Shown here: piece after piece, positions 26,476-36,406 of the stretch | Position numbering within the stretch: position 1 is the first letter of the stretch | Layout of the letters: every line of letters begins with the position of its first letter | Assembly: GCF_900115175.1 (NCBI RefSeq) | Contig: NZ_FOYV01000001.1 | Location: 930,001-994,000 of the forward strand | Direction of reading: 5' to 3' | Source: Marinobacter gudaonensis | GTDB taxonomy: Bacteria; Pseudomonadota; Gammaproteobacteria; Pseudomonadales; Oleiphilaceae | DNA length: 64,000 bases | Translations under genes and position numbers: made by a program | The notes under the pieces: generated by a model | What the model saw: the letters and a program-made list of their open reading frames with translations, nothing else | The model's database searches: none | What the model was told of the DNA's origin: nothing

Positions 26476-29400
26476 TCAGAAGTCCCGCGTGTAGAAAATA
26501 TCCAGCGACGCCGCCAGACCACTGGCGGCTTCCAGGTAAAAATAACGCCCCAGATCGTAACGCAGGGCCACGGTGGTAATGGGCTCGAAAATACCAACGC
26601 CATAGCGAACGCTCAGCTCATCGGTCAGATAGCCACTGGCCACTACCGAGGTCTGCTCGCCCGAGCCCTCCGCTTCCAGGGTGAGCTGACGTATGCCAAA
26701 TTCCTCGCCGATCTGCCCTGTCACCTTGTTGGCCTGGGTCAGCCCCAATGACAGGGCTGCGCGACTCATTTGTCCCTCGTCACCGCGGCTTTGGGGCGCA
26801 CGACCGAGAATCACATAAGACAGCGCGTCGGTCTGCGGCATGTCCGGGTTGGAAAAGACCTCTGTCTCCGGCGACTGCACCGGACCTGTCAGCCGTATAC
26901 CGGCGACTACCGTGCCGACCGTTCGAATCGCCTCAATATCCAGATAGGGCTGGGTCAGATTGCCAACGAACAACAACCGCGCCCGCCTGAGCTCCAGCTC
27001 CTGGCCGTAAGCTTCATACTGGCCGTTAACCAGTTGCAGGGTGCCGCGTGTGTCCATGTTGTCGCCAATTCGCAGCGACCCTTCCAGATCCCCGGTTACA
27101 CCGAAAGCACTGAAGTTCACCTCATCCTCACCGACTAAGACCCGAACGTCCATATTGAGATTGGTAACGATCGGCTCCTCCCGTTCAACCCCTACAATCA
27201 CCTCATCTTCCGACACCGATACCGCTTGGGCCGGCAACGCCTTGATCTCGATATCGCCTCTGGGAACCGCTATTTCTCCGGACACCATCAAAGTGCCGTC
27301 CCGGAAACGGATGGTGAGGTCCGGCGCCACCTCCAGCTGGGCATAGGGTTCAATGTGAAAGGGCACCCGGCTCCCGGAAATAGTCACCTCGCCCCGCGGG
27401 GACTGTGCCCAGTCAATCTCGCCATCCAGAGTGGTCTGACTTCGGGCGTTACTCTGGATTCGCCCGCTGAGCTGGGCGGAATAACCGGAAAGCTGGACGC
27501 TGGCTACGAGCTCCTCTATCGGTACCGGCAATCTGGGATCCGACACGCTACCCCCCGTCAGGTGCAGCTCGCCATTCACCGCTGGTTTCATCAGCGGCCC
27601 TGACAACCGCCCCCGGCCATCAATACGCCCGGCCACCTCATCCAGCCCCGACAGCAATCCGGCAACGGCAATATCGAGGTTCTGGAGCCGGAACTCACCC
27701 TCCACAGCCCGATCCGGAGCAGTTGGATCCAGGCCCAGTTCCAGAGCAAACTCTCCCAACCCGGGACCGGAGAGGCGCATGGCCAAGTCGGCCTGCTCCG
27801 GGCGAAGAGTCAGCTCCGTCGAGAACACGTTGTAGGACAGGGTCTCCCACTCACCGTCCACCAGGATCTCGAACTGTCCGTTCCCCGCATCCAGAAAAAC
27901 CCGTCCATCCGGTCCGCGATCGGTAGTGGTGAATTCGATAACGCCGTCGATCAGGGCATCCCACCGGAGGGTGTCTGGCAGCAGCGGCGCCAGCGCGAGG
28001 GCGGGAAACCGTTGGATGGTGTAAGCAATCCGGGGCACGGGTAGCAGGGTCTGGTCATCGGCACAAACCGAACTCTGCTGCCAGCGCCAGCAGTGTTGGC
28101 CGAAGGTCAATTCGCCGGCGCCGTAGGTCAGCGATGCCGGCGACGCCAGTTCCCAGACCTGGGATTGCTCGGGTATGCGGATCTCCCCACGAGCCAGCGC
28201 CCCCCGCCAGCCCTGCCAATCCTTCGGTGCGCCACCCTCGAGCGCAAGCTCAACGTTCGCTTCCGGGTGGTCAACGGTGAGACGAACCGCGTGTCGCTCA
28301 CGCGTACCCCGCACTTCCAGGGAGGCCGTATTCACCACCTGACCGAACCCGCGCAGCTCGCCAAGCTCCAGCCGTCCGTTCAGGCGCTGGCCGGTTTCGA
28401 GGACCGCCTCCAGATTCATTGCATCGACGGCGAGCTGGTCCTGCCAGCGCATCTGCTGGCCTTTCACCATTAACGTCCCAGTGGGATTTTCGGGAGTGCC
28501 GCCTGCGGTCAACTCTGCCTCCAGGGCACCCCCCAGTCCCGGCAACAACAGTTCCGGCGTCGGCAGGCTCAATGCCAGATCCCCGGCCAGCGTGTCGCCC
28601 CAGGTGCCTGAACCCTCAACCCGGTTCTCGCCGACCACCAACGCCAGATCCGCCAACTTCCAGTTACCGGATGACGTGTCCAGCGAGCCAGACAATGAAG
28701 CCTCGGTGGAGCGCCATGTTCCGTCCAGTTGCCAGGTTGCGGTGAGGTCCGGAATACGGTTTTCGCGAAGCTGCCCGCTGCTGGCGACATCGCCACTGAG
28801 ACTCGCCTCAAGTACCGGGACCCAGTAACCGGGATTGAAATCCTGCAGTTTCAGGGTGGCATCCCAGGACAGCGGGCCCGCGAAGTGGACCGAGCCTTTG
28901 CCCGCCAGTGCGCCGGCGCCGGTGGTGGCAGACAGGTCGGTCAGCGTTACCTGCTCCATATCGCCGTTAACCGTCGTCGCCAGGCTGGCCATGCCCTGGG
29001 GACTGTCCACTTCTGCGGTCAGATCAGCCTGGTAGCGACCGTCGCTCCAGGACACATTGCCATCCAGGGCCTTCAGGCTCACCGGAGGCGGCTCTAACCC
29101 GGGAACCAGCGTATACCACGGAAATTCGCGCAAACGCAGGTTGGCGCCGGCCTCCAGGCCCTCTTGCCAGCTCACCTGGCCACTGGCAACGGCGCTGCCC
29201 TGGCCCTCGCCGGTTGCGCTCCCGGAGTTCAGTTCAATCCGGATATCGCGAGCGTCCCGTGTGGTCACCTTCCCCTGCAGCGCCAGCTGCACGGGTCCCG
29301 CCGTGCCCGGCAATCGCGCCTCGCCCCGGGTCTGGAAACCGTCGGCAAGGCTGCCGCGGGCCTCCACAAACCAGTCATGCAATACCAGGGTGTCGGGCAT

Positions 29401-30231
29401 GGCCGTCACCGGCTGGAAACGCTCCGAGTTGATCCGCGCCCGGGCCGGAAGTGAAGGATCCAGCGGCGCCACCCGCCCGGTCAGCTGAGCCTCGAGATAA
29501 CCGCTGCTGCGGGCCGACACCTGAACATCACGAACCGTACCCGACAGGCGGGCGTCGATTGTCCATTGATCACCTTCGGGTGGCGGCAGCGTGGCGGTAA
29601 CGTCGAGCGAAACCGGCCAATCCCGCCGGGTTTCAACGCGTCCAGAGGCGGAGACAGTGTAGTCCCCGCGCCGGTACCACACCCGGTCGATTTGCCAGTC
29701 GGCACCGGACCCGCCAGCATCCAGTTCAAACCGGTCCCACACGGTATTGCCATTGAGTGTGAAGGGCCCCATTCGTACGCCGTCCACCCGGATACCGAGG
29801 GGTAGATCAACTCCGGGTAGCGCGATGGCACCGCCGCCATCCTCGGATGGTTCCGCCGGCGGGAGCTGGGTGACACTCAGTTCCTCCGCCTTGAGCTGAT
29901 CGACACAGAACTGCTTCTGGAACAGGCACGACGGCGACCAGTCCACGAGGGGAGACTGCACCACAACCTCCACACCATACCCGCGCCAGACCAGATTCTG
30001 CGCCTGCCACTGACCAAACAGCGAGCCGCGATCGCCCACCACCTGCAGACCTGGCACCTGATCGATCACCCAGGCCGTGCCAGTCTCGGACCGCAGGGCC
30101 AGCAGCACCACGGCCAGCAACAGAAGCGGCACCAGCAACAGCAGCCCCAGACACAGCAACAACCAGAACCGCAGCCCGCGACGGGGCCGGGGGGCAGGCC
30201 TGTTGTCTGGTGTGTCCGGAGTCTGTGTCAC
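26476..30231 (-). CDS. tamB: TamB, inner-membrane-anchored translocation/assembly module protein
   Basis: A protein of about 1251 residues. It has a Pro/Arg-rich cytoplasmic start, one transmembrane helix near residues 19-42 (FWLLLCLGLLLLVPLLLLAV), a very long beta-rich periplasmic region and a C-terminal DUF490 domain. The latter contains ALSYVILGRAPQSRGDEGQM and ends VALRYDLGRYFYLEAASGL...FYTRDF. TamB spans the periplasm and works with TamA in outer-membrane protein insertion and phospholipid transport. The GTG at 30229-30231 overlaps the tamA stop as GTGA and is preferred over a TTG at 30264. Confidence 0.93.
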   Translation of the reverse strand: MTQTPDTPDNRPAPRPRRGLRFWLLLCLGLLLLVPLLLLAVVLLALRSETGTAWVIDQVPGLQVVGDRGSLFGQWQAQNLVWRGYGVEVVVQSPLVDWSPSCLFQKQFCVDQLKAEELSVTQLPPAEPSEDGGGAIALPGVDLPLGIRVDGVRMGPFTLNGNTVWDRFELDAGGSGADWQIDRVWYRRGDYTVSASGRVETRRDWPVSLDVTATLPPPEGDQWTIDARLSGTVRDVQVSARSSGYLEAQLTGRVAPLDPSLPARARINSERFQPVTAMPDTLVLHDWFVEARGSLADGFQTRGEARLPGTAGPVQLALQGKVTTRDARDIRIELNSGSATGEGQGSAVASGQVSWQEGLEAGANLRLREFPWYTLVPGLEPPPVSLKALDGNVSWSDGRYQADLTAEVDSPQGMASLATTVNGDMEQVTLTDLSATTGAGALAGKGSVHFAGPLSWDATLKLQDFNPGYWVPVLEASLSGDVASSGQLRENRIPDLTATWQLDGTWRSTEASLSGSLDTSSGNWKLADLALVVGENRVEGSGTWGDTLAGDLALSLPTPELLLPGLGGALEAELTAGGTPENPTGTLMVKGQQMRWQDQLAVDAMNLEAVLETGQRLNGRLELGELRGFGQVVNTASLEVRGTRERHAVRLTVDHPEANVELALEGGAPKDWQGWRGALARGEIRIPEQSQVWELASPASLTYGAGELTFGQHCWRWQQSSVCADDQTLLPVPRIAYTIQRFPALALAPLLPDTLRWDALIDGVIEFTTTDRGPDGRVFLDAGNGQFEILVDGEWETLSYNVFSTELTLRPEQADLAMRLSGPGLGEFALELGLDPTAPDRAVEGEFRLQNLDIAVAGLLSGLDEVAGRIDGRGRLSGPLMKPAVNGELHLTGGSVSDPRLPVPIEELVASVQLSGYSAQLSGRIQSNARSQTTLDGEIDWAQSPRGEVTISGSRVPFHIEPYAQLEVAPDLTIRFRDGTLMVSGEIAVPRGDIEIKALPAQAVSVSEDEVIVGVEREEPIVTNLNMDVRVLVGEDEVNFSAFGVTGDLEGSLRIGDNMDTRGTLQLVNGQYEAYGQELELRRARLLFVGNLTQPYLDIEAIRTVGTVVAGIRLTGPVQSPETEVFSNPDMPQTDALSYVILGRAPQSRGDEGQMSRAALSLGLTQANKVTGQIGEEFGIRQLTLEAEGSGEQTSVVASGYLTDELSVRYGVGIFEPITTVALRYDLGRYFYLEAASGLAASLDIFYTRDF

Positions 30232-31982
30232 AACTCGGGTCCCATGGAAAAGTGAATTCGCCAACCACCGCCGAACTCCGGGTCCAGGCCCTTGGCGACA
30301 TCCAGGCGCAGGGGACCGACCGGACTGATCCAGCGAATCCCGACGCCCGCGCCGGTGGCGAGGGGATCGTTGACATTATTGACGGCGTTGCCGTGATCCA
30401 CGAACAGCGCCGCCCGCCACTTGTCTGCAAACTGATACTGGTACTCGGCGCTGGCCACCATCAGGAAGCGGCCCCCGACCGGCACACCGTTCTCGTTTTC
30501 GGGCGAGAGCGTTTCATATCCGTAGCCACGCACACTCTGGTCGCCGCCGGCAAAAAATCGCAGGGACGGTGGCACATCCTCGAACCGATTGGTGGCCACG
30601 GCACCAGCCTGAACCCGCCCGAGGAAACGGTGCCTATCGGCCAGCGTGAACAGCCCCTTGGCAAGGGCGTTGACGTGCAGGATATCCACGTCCGATAACA
30701 ACGCCCTGTGCGAGCCGGTCATATCCAGCTGCAATCGATAGCCCCGGGAAGGATCCAGCGGCGAGTCCGCATGAATGCGGGAATAACCGGCGCCCGGCAG
30801 GAACAGTGAGCTGGTGCCGGTTTCGTCGTTACCAATGTTGAATCGCTCCCCTTCCCAGCGTAGTGACAGAACCTGAAGCCAGCCACTGTCCAGCTGGTGC
30901 TGCCATTGCTGGCCCAGGGTCAGCAGTTCCGATTCGACGTTCTCGATGTCCTCGCGCTGGTAACCCGCAGTCAGTCGGATCAGGTCCGTCATAGGGGGAT
31001 CGAGGGGCAGCTCATACCAGGTGCTCAGGTTTTGCCGTGGCACAGACAGCTCGGTTTCGGCTCCGCGCTTATGGCCCATCGGGTTGATCCAGTGCTCACG
31101 CCAGGTACCGCGAAAGCGAGGCCCCACGTCTGTGGAGAAGCCGACACCGGCCGCCACCGAGCGCGCCTCGCGCCGCTCAAGCGCCACCGTAACCGGAATC
31201 ACACCGTTCTCGGCTCGGGACGGTGAGGCGTCTATGTCAACGCCCCGGAAATAGCCACTGCTCTGCAGATCGCGATTCAACTTGGCAATTTCATCGGAGT
31301 GAAAGGGCGTACCTGGCTCAAACGTTACGAAGTCCCGCAGCAAGTCCAGTTCGAACCAGTGCCCTTCCTCGAATCTCACATCGCCCAATCGGTAGCGCTC
31401 TCCGCTTTCATACACAAGTGTAATTTCTGCGCTGCGGCTGTCTGGATCCACCCTCAGGGTCCGGGTTTCAAAACGACCGTCGAAATAACCACGCCGGCGT
31501 GCCCGGTTCTCAATCGTTCCGCGAAGGTTGGCATATTCGCCGTGGTTGAGGATGTCACCCTCAGCGGGGTGGGCGGGAAGGTTTGCGGTGAAGGCCTCAT
31601 CAGTGGCCGCGGCGCCCCGGATTTCAACCACCCTGGATGTCACTCGCACAGGCTCGCCCGGGTTTATGGTTAGCGTCAGCGTTGCCGTATCTTCGGAATC
31701 GCCTTCTTCAACCGTCCAGGAAATAAGGGGCGAATAATACCCCAGCGCCCGCAAAGCCTTCTCGGCCTGGTCCACAGCCGTGGGCGCAAAACGCCTGAGA
31801 TTGCCCTCACTTCGACCTTCCACCTCGCCGATAAAAGCCTCAGCGTTGTCCTTGAGCGCCGGGTAGTCGCCTTCCATTCTGATCTCGACCTGTTGCGCCT
31901 GCGCCGTTAACGACAGCGCCCACAGCAGGGCCGCAAGAAACCGGATGAAACCCGTTGTCACTGCTTTATGGATTGACGGCAT
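30228..31982 (-). CDS. tamA: TamA, outer-membrane Omp85-family assembly protein
   Basis: A 584-residue protein. A signal peptide spans residues 1-30 (FLAALLWALSLTAQA), followed by three POTRA-like domains (about 30-270) and a C-terminal Omp85 beta-barrel. The barrel has the conserved VRGYGYETLSPENENG (VRGY motif, near 480) and ends with IHFSMGPEL. TamA acts with TamB, whose gene follows with a 4-bp overlap, so the pair is translationally coupled. Length and architecture match E. coli TamA (577 residues). Confidence 0.95.
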   Translation of the reverse strand: MPSIHKAVTTGFIRFLAALLWALSLTAQAQQVEIRMEGDYPALKDNAEAFIGEVEGRSEGNLRRFAPTAVDQAEKALRALGYYSPLISWTVEEGDSEDTATLTLTINPGEPVRVTSRVVEIRGAAATDEAFTANLPAHPAEGDILNHGEYANLRGTIENRARRRGYFDGRFETRTLRVDPDSRSAEITLVYESGERYRLGDVRFEEGHWFELDLLRDFVTFEPGTPFHSDEIAKLNRDLQSSGYFRGVDIDASPSRAENGVIPVTVALERREARSVAAGVGFSTDVGPRFRGTWREHWINPMGHKRGAETELSVPRQNLSTWYELPLDPPMTDLIRLTAGYQREDIENVESELLTLGQQWQHQLDSGWLQVLSLRWEGERFNIGNDETGTSSLFLPGAGYSRIHADSPLDPSRGYRLQLDMTGSHRALLSDVDILHVNALAKGLFTLADRHRFLGRVQAGAVATNRFEDVPPSLRFFAGGDQSVRGYGYETLSPENENGVPVGGRFLMVASAEYQYQFADKWRAALFVDHGNAVNNVNDPLATGAGVGIRWISPVGPLRLDVAKGLDPEFGGGWRIHFSMGPEL

Positions 31983-32128
31983 CCGGAGCTTTCAACGTTG
32001 GCGATTGCAAGAAGGGTTTGCGTTCATGGATGGGAGTGTAATGGTAGATGGCCGGCTAAATCCACGGTGAGTCGTGTGCTCCTCATAAATAAGCTAACCT
32101 GTCAGAGACTTAGCATCCAACCAGGCGC

Positions 32129-33142
32129 ATGCGAATGCTGAAAATAAACCGCGAAAACCTCAAATCCAGCCACCAGCTGATCTGGTTCATCATTGATTTC
32201 CTGATGCTGGGCCTGCTGATCATCAACCTGGCATTCATCATCTGGGACTCAATCTACAACTTCGTGGCCGTCCAGAGCCTGCTCAAGGAACACGCACCCG
32301 CGCTTCAGTCGCTCTACCATCCTATCCACGAACGCTTCATTTTCTACGATCTGATTTTCGTCTCCATTTTCCTGGGCGAGTTCTTCCTGCGCTGGGGCTA
32401 TGCCGTGAAGGCGAAGGTCTACGACCGGTGGTATTTCTATCCATTCATACACTGGTACGATCTGGTTGGCTGTATTCCGGTCGGCAGCCTGCGTTTCCTC
32501 AGGATTCTCCGGGTGATTTCGATCATTTACCGGCTGCACCAGTACAAGATCATCGACATTACCAACACGCGCATCTACCGGTTTATCAGTTTCTATTATG
32601 AAGCATTCATGGAGGAGCTGTCGGACCGGATCGTGCTCAAGGTCCTGAGCGGTGTCCAGCAGGAAGTGAAACGGGGCTCGCCGCTCTTCGAGAAGATTCA
32701 GGAAGACATTCTTTACCCGAGACGGGATATGTTATCCGACTGGATTTCACAGCGGGTTGCCGAGGCCGCCCAGCAAGGCTACGTGCCCAATCGGGGAGCC
32801 TTGCGAAGCTATCTGGAGGATCGTGTTGACCATGCTCTGAAACAGAACCTTGAGTTATCCCGTCTGAAATACCTTCCGGTGGTGGGCCCCACCATTCAGG
32901 AGACCCTCGAGGAGGCGGTGGGGGACATCGTCGCCAACGTCATCCACCAGATACTGGAAGATCTTGCCTCGGCATCCAACCACGCGTTCATCGAAGACAT
33001 CGTGCATGTTTTCCTGCCCTCACCCGACGACGCTCGGGCGAACCAGGCCCAAAATGAAGCGCTGATCAACCTTATTATTGAGATCATTGAAGCCATCAAG
33101 GGCCAGGTCAAAGTCAAACACTGGCGAGCCGAACTGCCCTGA
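32129..33142 (+). CDS. Voltage-sensor-like membrane protein without a pore domain
   Basis: A 337-residue protein whose N-terminal 160 residues look like the S1-S4 voltage sensor of the ion-transport family. S1 is near 18-46, S2 contains FLGEFFLRWGY (near 86-96), S3 contains WYDLVGCIPVGS (near 109-120), and the S4-like helix is RFLRILRVISIIYRL with Arg at three-residue steps. No following pore helix or selectivity filter is visible. Residues 165-337 are soluble, helical and acidic. Similar proteins may be annotated simply as ion transporters. Function is unknown. Its promoter region is shared with divergent tamA. Confidence 0.72.
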   Translation: MRMLKINRENLKSSHQLIWFIIDFLMLGLLIINLAFIIWDSIYNFVAVQSLLKEHAPALQSLYHPIHERFIFYDLIFVSIFLGEFFLRWGYAVKAKVYDRWYFYPFIHWYDLVGCIPVGSLRFLRILRVISIIYRLHQYKIIDITNTRIYRFISFYYEAFMEELSDRIVLKVLSGVQQEVKRGSPLFEKIQEDILYPRRDMLSDWISQRVAEAAQQGYVPNRGALRSYLEDRVDHALKQNLELSRLKYLPVVGPTIQETLEEAVGDIVANVIHQILEDLASASNHAFIEDIVHVFLPSPDDARANQAQNEALINLIIEIIEAIKGQVKVKHWRAELP

Positions 33143-33184
33143 TCCAGATAGACATTGCCAGCGACCAACTACAAGAGAATACCC

Positions 33185-34660
33185 ATGGATGCACTGCATT
33201 ATCAGTCGGCCCACGCCCTTCTTGAGCAGCTGAACGCCGGCGAGCTCTCCAGCGAGACGCTAACCCGCGCCCTGCTCGATCGCATCCGGTCGGTCAATCC
33301 CAGGGTAAACGCGGTCATCACCCTGGACGAACAGCAGGCACTGGCCGATGCCCGCCAGGCCGACGCTTCCCGTGCTGCAGGACAAGTAAAAGGCCCGTTG
33401 CACGGCTTACCCCTGACCATCAAAGACACTTGGGAAGTCGCCGGCATGACCTGCACCGCCGGGGCATCGCCGCTACGGGACCATAAACCGGAGCGCCACG
33501 CTGATGTCATCGAGCGACTGGAGAGCGCCGGAGCCATAATCCTGGGCAAGACCAACGTGCCGATCTATGCGACCGACCTGCAGAGTTACAACAAACTCTT
33601 CGGGGTCACCAACAATCCCCACAATCCGGCTCATACCCCCGGTGGCTCCTCGGGTGGCGCCGCAGCCGCACTGGCCGCGGGCATGACAGCGCTGGAAGTA
33701 GGCAGCGATCTGGCCGGTTCCATTCGGACCCCTGCCCATTTCTGTGGCGTGTTCGGCCACAAACCGTCCCGCTCGCTGGTGTCTTTTCGCGGCCATATCC
33801 CCGGACCACCCGGCACCCAGTCCCAGCCCGACCTGGCAGAAGGCGGCCCCATGGCCCGCAACGCCCGGGATCTTGAACTGCTGCTCAAGGTGATTGCCGG
33901 CCCCCGAGCGGACCAGGAGCGCAGCTGGGCCCTCAAGCTTGCGCCTGCAACGGTAAACAGCCTGGACCAGGCCAGGATTGGGTTATGGCTGGAAGATCCG
34001 CTATGTCCGGTGGAACCGGAACTGACAGAGGCCTACCGTAACCTGGGTATCGCCCTTGCCGACCGCGGCGCCCTGGTAACCGAGGCCCGGCACCCTCTGC
34101 TGACTCTGGAGCACATCCTGCCGGCGTATTTCAATTTGCTGGGCAGCCTGCTCAGCACCTCGCTCAAGCCGTCCCAGCGTCGACAGATGAAATGGATTGC
34201 TCGACTGGAGCCGTGGCTCAAGTTCCTTGGCCCCGCCACAGCCTGCATCGGCGAATACGGCCGGGGCGTGAACCAGCCGGTTCACCAATGGATGGCGTGG
34301 AGTGAAATGCGCGAGAAAATGCGCGCCCAGATCGAATCTCTGTTCGAGGAAGTGGATGTCCTGCTGACGCCGGTTACACCGACCACGGCCATACCCCATG
34401 ACCATTCGAACCCGGTGTTCAAACGGCGCATTACCGTGGCGGGCAAACCGAGGGCCTACCTGGACCAGTTCTGCTGGATTGCCCTGGCCACTCTGCTCGG
34501 CCTGCCAGCTACCTCGGTGCCCCTTGGACGGGCAAAAAACGGGCTGCCCTTCAACGTACAGGTGATCGGCGCACCGGGGATGGATCTGACGACGATTGGT
34601 TTCGCAGGGCTGCTTGAAGAGGCGGGACTGGCGGGATTTGTGAAACCCGAGGGGTATTGA
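33185..34660 (+). CDS. Amidase (amidase signature family)
   Basis: A 491-residue amidase-signature hydrolase. The Ser-cisSer-Lys triad is visible: Lys in GLPLTIKDTWEVAG (near 80), cis-Ser in TPGGSSGGAAAALAAG (near 154) and the nucleophile Ser in VGSDLAGSIRTPAHFCG (near 178). Substrates in this family range from fatty amides to short amides; nothing here decides. The ATG at 33185 has AAGAG upstream and replaces a TTG reading from 33155. It ends 24 bp before a strong bidirectional terminator. Confidence 0.9.
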   Translation: MDALHYQSAHALLEQLNAGELSSETLTRALLDRIRSVNPRVNAVITLDEQQALADARQADASRAAGQVKGPLHGLPLTIKDTWEVAGMTCTAGASPLRDHKPERHADVIERLESAGAIILGKTNVPIYATDLQSYNKLFGVTNNPHNPAHTPGGSSGGAAAALAAGMTALEVGSDLAGSIRTPAHFCGVFGHKPSRSLVSFRGHIPGPPGTQSQPDLAEGGPMARNARDLELLLKVIAGPRADQERSWALKLAPATVNSLDQARIGLWLEDPLCPVEPELTEAYRNLGIALADRGALVTEARHPLLTLEHILPAYFNLLGSLLSTSLKPSQRRQMKWIARLEPWLKFLGPATACIGEYGRGVNQPVHQWMAWSEMREKMRAQIESLFEEVDVLLTPVTPTTAIPHDHSNPVFKRRITVAGKPRAYLDQFCWIALATLLGLPATSVPLGRAKNGLPFNVQVIGAPGMDLTTIGFAGLLEEAGLAGFVKPEGY

Positions 34661-34683
34661 GAAACAGCATTGCCCGCTAAAGC

Positions 34684-34711
34684 AATAAAGCCCGCATAAG
34701 CGGGCTTTATT
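34684..34711. terminator. Bidirectional intrinsic terminator between amidase and tRNA-fMet
   Basis: AATAAAGCCCGC and GCGGGCTTTATT form a perfect 12-bp stem around ATAA, with A/T-rich flanks on both strands. It serves the plus-strand amidase (stop at 34660) and the minus-strand tRNA gene whose 3' end is at 34719. Confidence 0.88.
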
Positions 34712-34718
34712 CCATAAA

Positions 34719-34795
<77 letters not shown>

Positions 34796-34836
34796 TCAAA
34801 ACTTGTATCTCTGTTTGACTCCTGAGTCCGGCGAAA

Positions 34837-34865
34837 GCTCGGGCTCATAAGCCGAAGGTCGAGAC
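34837..34865 (+). pseudogene. Inverted tRNA-fMet anticodon-arm relic
   Basis: On the plus strand, GGGCTCATAAGCCGAAGGTC matches the initiator anticodon arm and variable region (GGGCTCATAACCCGAAGGTC) with one mismatch. It is opposite in strand to the intact gene 42 bp away. The fragment lacks acceptor stem and T arm, so it is not a functional tRNA. Confidence 0.6.
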
Positions 34866-34888
34866 TCCCTTCGGCTTTTGCGGGATTG

Positions 34889-34926
34889 GGAGCCCGGCAA
34901 GCCACCAGACTGCTCCACCCCGCATC
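34889..34926 (-). pseudogene. Truncated second copy of tRNA-fMet (5' half)
   Basis: The minus strand repeats the intact tRNA's first 20 bases exactly (TGCGGGGTGGAGCAGTCTGG) and then diverges (TGGCTTGCCGGGCTCCCAAT). The anticodon position would read CCC and no 3' half follows. It looks like a decayed tandem copy of the initiator tRNA at 34719-34795. Confidence 0.65.
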
Positions 34927-35024
34927 AAACTGGTTGTTTCTCGGGGAAGCCCCCGATCAACGTGGCGCGCATGATAAGGGGTGAGGTCGCCGCTGTCAAA
35001 GGAAACCTCAGCCTGTCCGGAAAC

Positions 35025-36362
35025 TTATCGCTCGAGAATGGCCGTTACCCCCTGGCCGCCGGCAGCGCAAATGGAAATCAGGCCGCGGCCGCTGCCCTTC
35101 TCTTCCAGCAATTTCGCGAGGGTGGCCACAATGCGTGCGCCGGTAGCGGCAAAAGGGTGGCCCGTGGCCAGGCTGCTGCCTTTCACATTCAGCCTGTCGC
35201 GGTCGATGCTGCCCAACGGCTTGTCCAGCCCCAACCGCTCCTTGCAAAAGGTGGGATCCTCCCAGGCTTTCAGGGTACAGAGCACCTGAGCGGCAAAGGC
35301 TTCGTGAATTTCATAAAAATCGAAATCCTGCAGAGTCAGGCCGGCCTTATCCAGCATCCGGGGTACCGCGTAGGCAGGCGCCATCAGCAGCCCCTCCTTC
35401 TTGTCCACAAAGTCAACGGCGGCCACCTCGCTGAAGGTCAGCCAGGCCTTCACCTCAAGATTATGCGCCTTGGCCCATTCCTCGCTGGCCAGCAGCACGC
35501 AGGAAGCGCCATCGGTCAGCGCTGTGCTGTTGGCGGCAGTCATGGTGCCATTCTCCCGGTCGAACACTGGTTTGAGCGTCGCCAGCTTCTCGAGGGTGGT
35601 ATCCGGACGCAGTACATTGTCCTTCTCAAGCCCCGCCAGCGGCGTCATCAGATCGGCAAAGAAGCCTTCCTCATAGGCTTTGGACAGCTTCTGATGACTC
35701 TCCCACGCCAACTTGTCCTGATCCTCCCGGGGAATGGCCCACTCCTTCGCCGTAACCTGGGCGTGCTCACCCATGGACATCCCGGTGCGTGGCTCACCGT
35801 TTTGCGGAATCTCAGGCTTCAGATGCGCGGGCCGGAATCGGGCAAGAATCTTCAACCGCTCTCCGGCGGTCTTCGCCCGGTTCAGATCCAGTAGAATCTC
35901 CCGCAGCCCCTCACCGACGCCGATGGGCGCATCGGATGTGGTATCAGTGCCACCGGCAATGCCACACTCGATCTGCCCCAGGGCAATCTTGTTGGCCACC
36001 AGAATAGCCGCCTCAAGCCCCGTTCCACAGGCCTGCTGAACATCGTAAGCCGGCGTCTCCGGCGCCAGACCGCAGCTCATCACCGCCTCACGGGTAAGAT
36101 TGAAATCCCGCGAATGCTTGATCACCGCACCTGCGGCCACCTCACCCAGGCGCTGCCGCTGCAAACCATATCGGTCCACCAGCCCGCGCAGCGCTGAGGT
36201 CAGCATCTCCTGGTTGCTGATCTTGCTGTAGGCGGTATTGGAGCGGGCGAACGGAATGCGGTTGCCCCCAATCACCGCCACCCGACGAACGCCGGCCGTC
36301 GCGGCCGTGGCTTTCTTCGATGAACTGGTCTTCTTGCGCGGAGTTTTCGATGCTTCTGCCAT
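35025..36362 (-). CDS. Acetyl-CoA C-acyltransferase (thiolase, FadI-like)
   Basis: A 445-residue thiolase. After a Lys/Ser/Thr-rich N-terminal tail of about 25 residues comes VRRVAVIGGNRIPFARSNTA. The acylated Cys is in AYDVQQACGTGLEAAI (near 120), the catalytic His in FYEIHEAFAAQVL (near 370) and the second Cys in the GLISICAAGGQGVTAILE C terminus. It would cleave or form 3-ketoacyl-CoA. It is divergent from a FabG-like reductase, suggesting a shared acyl-CoA pathway. The ATG at 36360-36362 is preferred over the reading from 36431, which runs into the repeat element. Confidence 0.9.
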   Translation of the reverse strand: MAEASKTPRKKTSSSKKATAATAGVRRVAVIGGNRIPFARSNTAYSKISNQEMLTSALRGLVDRYGLQRQRLGEVAAGAVIKHSRDFNLTREAVMSCGLAPETPAYDVQQACGTGLEAAILVANKIALGQIECGIAGGTDTTSDAPIGVGEGLREILLDLNRAKTAGERLKILARFRPAHLKPEIPQNGEPRTGMSMGEHAQVTAKEWAIPREDQDKLAWESHQKLSKAYEEGFFADLMTPLAGLEKDNVLRPDTTLEKLATLKPVFDRENGTMTAANSTALTDGASCVLLASEEWAKAHNLEVKAWLTFSEVAAVDFVDKKEGLLMAPAYAVPRMLDKAGLTLQDFDFYEIHEAFAAQVLCTLKAWEDPTFCKERLGLDKPLGSIDRDRLNVKGSSLATGHPFAATGARIVATLAKLLEEKGSGRGLISICAAGGQGVTAILER

Positions 36363-36406
36363 AATTGCCAATTCCTTAGTAGTGAGCCGAAATCTGTGAT
36401 GCCCGA

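Noticed and set aside
32023..32032. A single TCATGGATGG match to the CANGGANG motif before the voltage-sensor-like gene
   Set aside because: It has no flanking stem or second site; single matches to six fixed bases are expected by chance at this window size.
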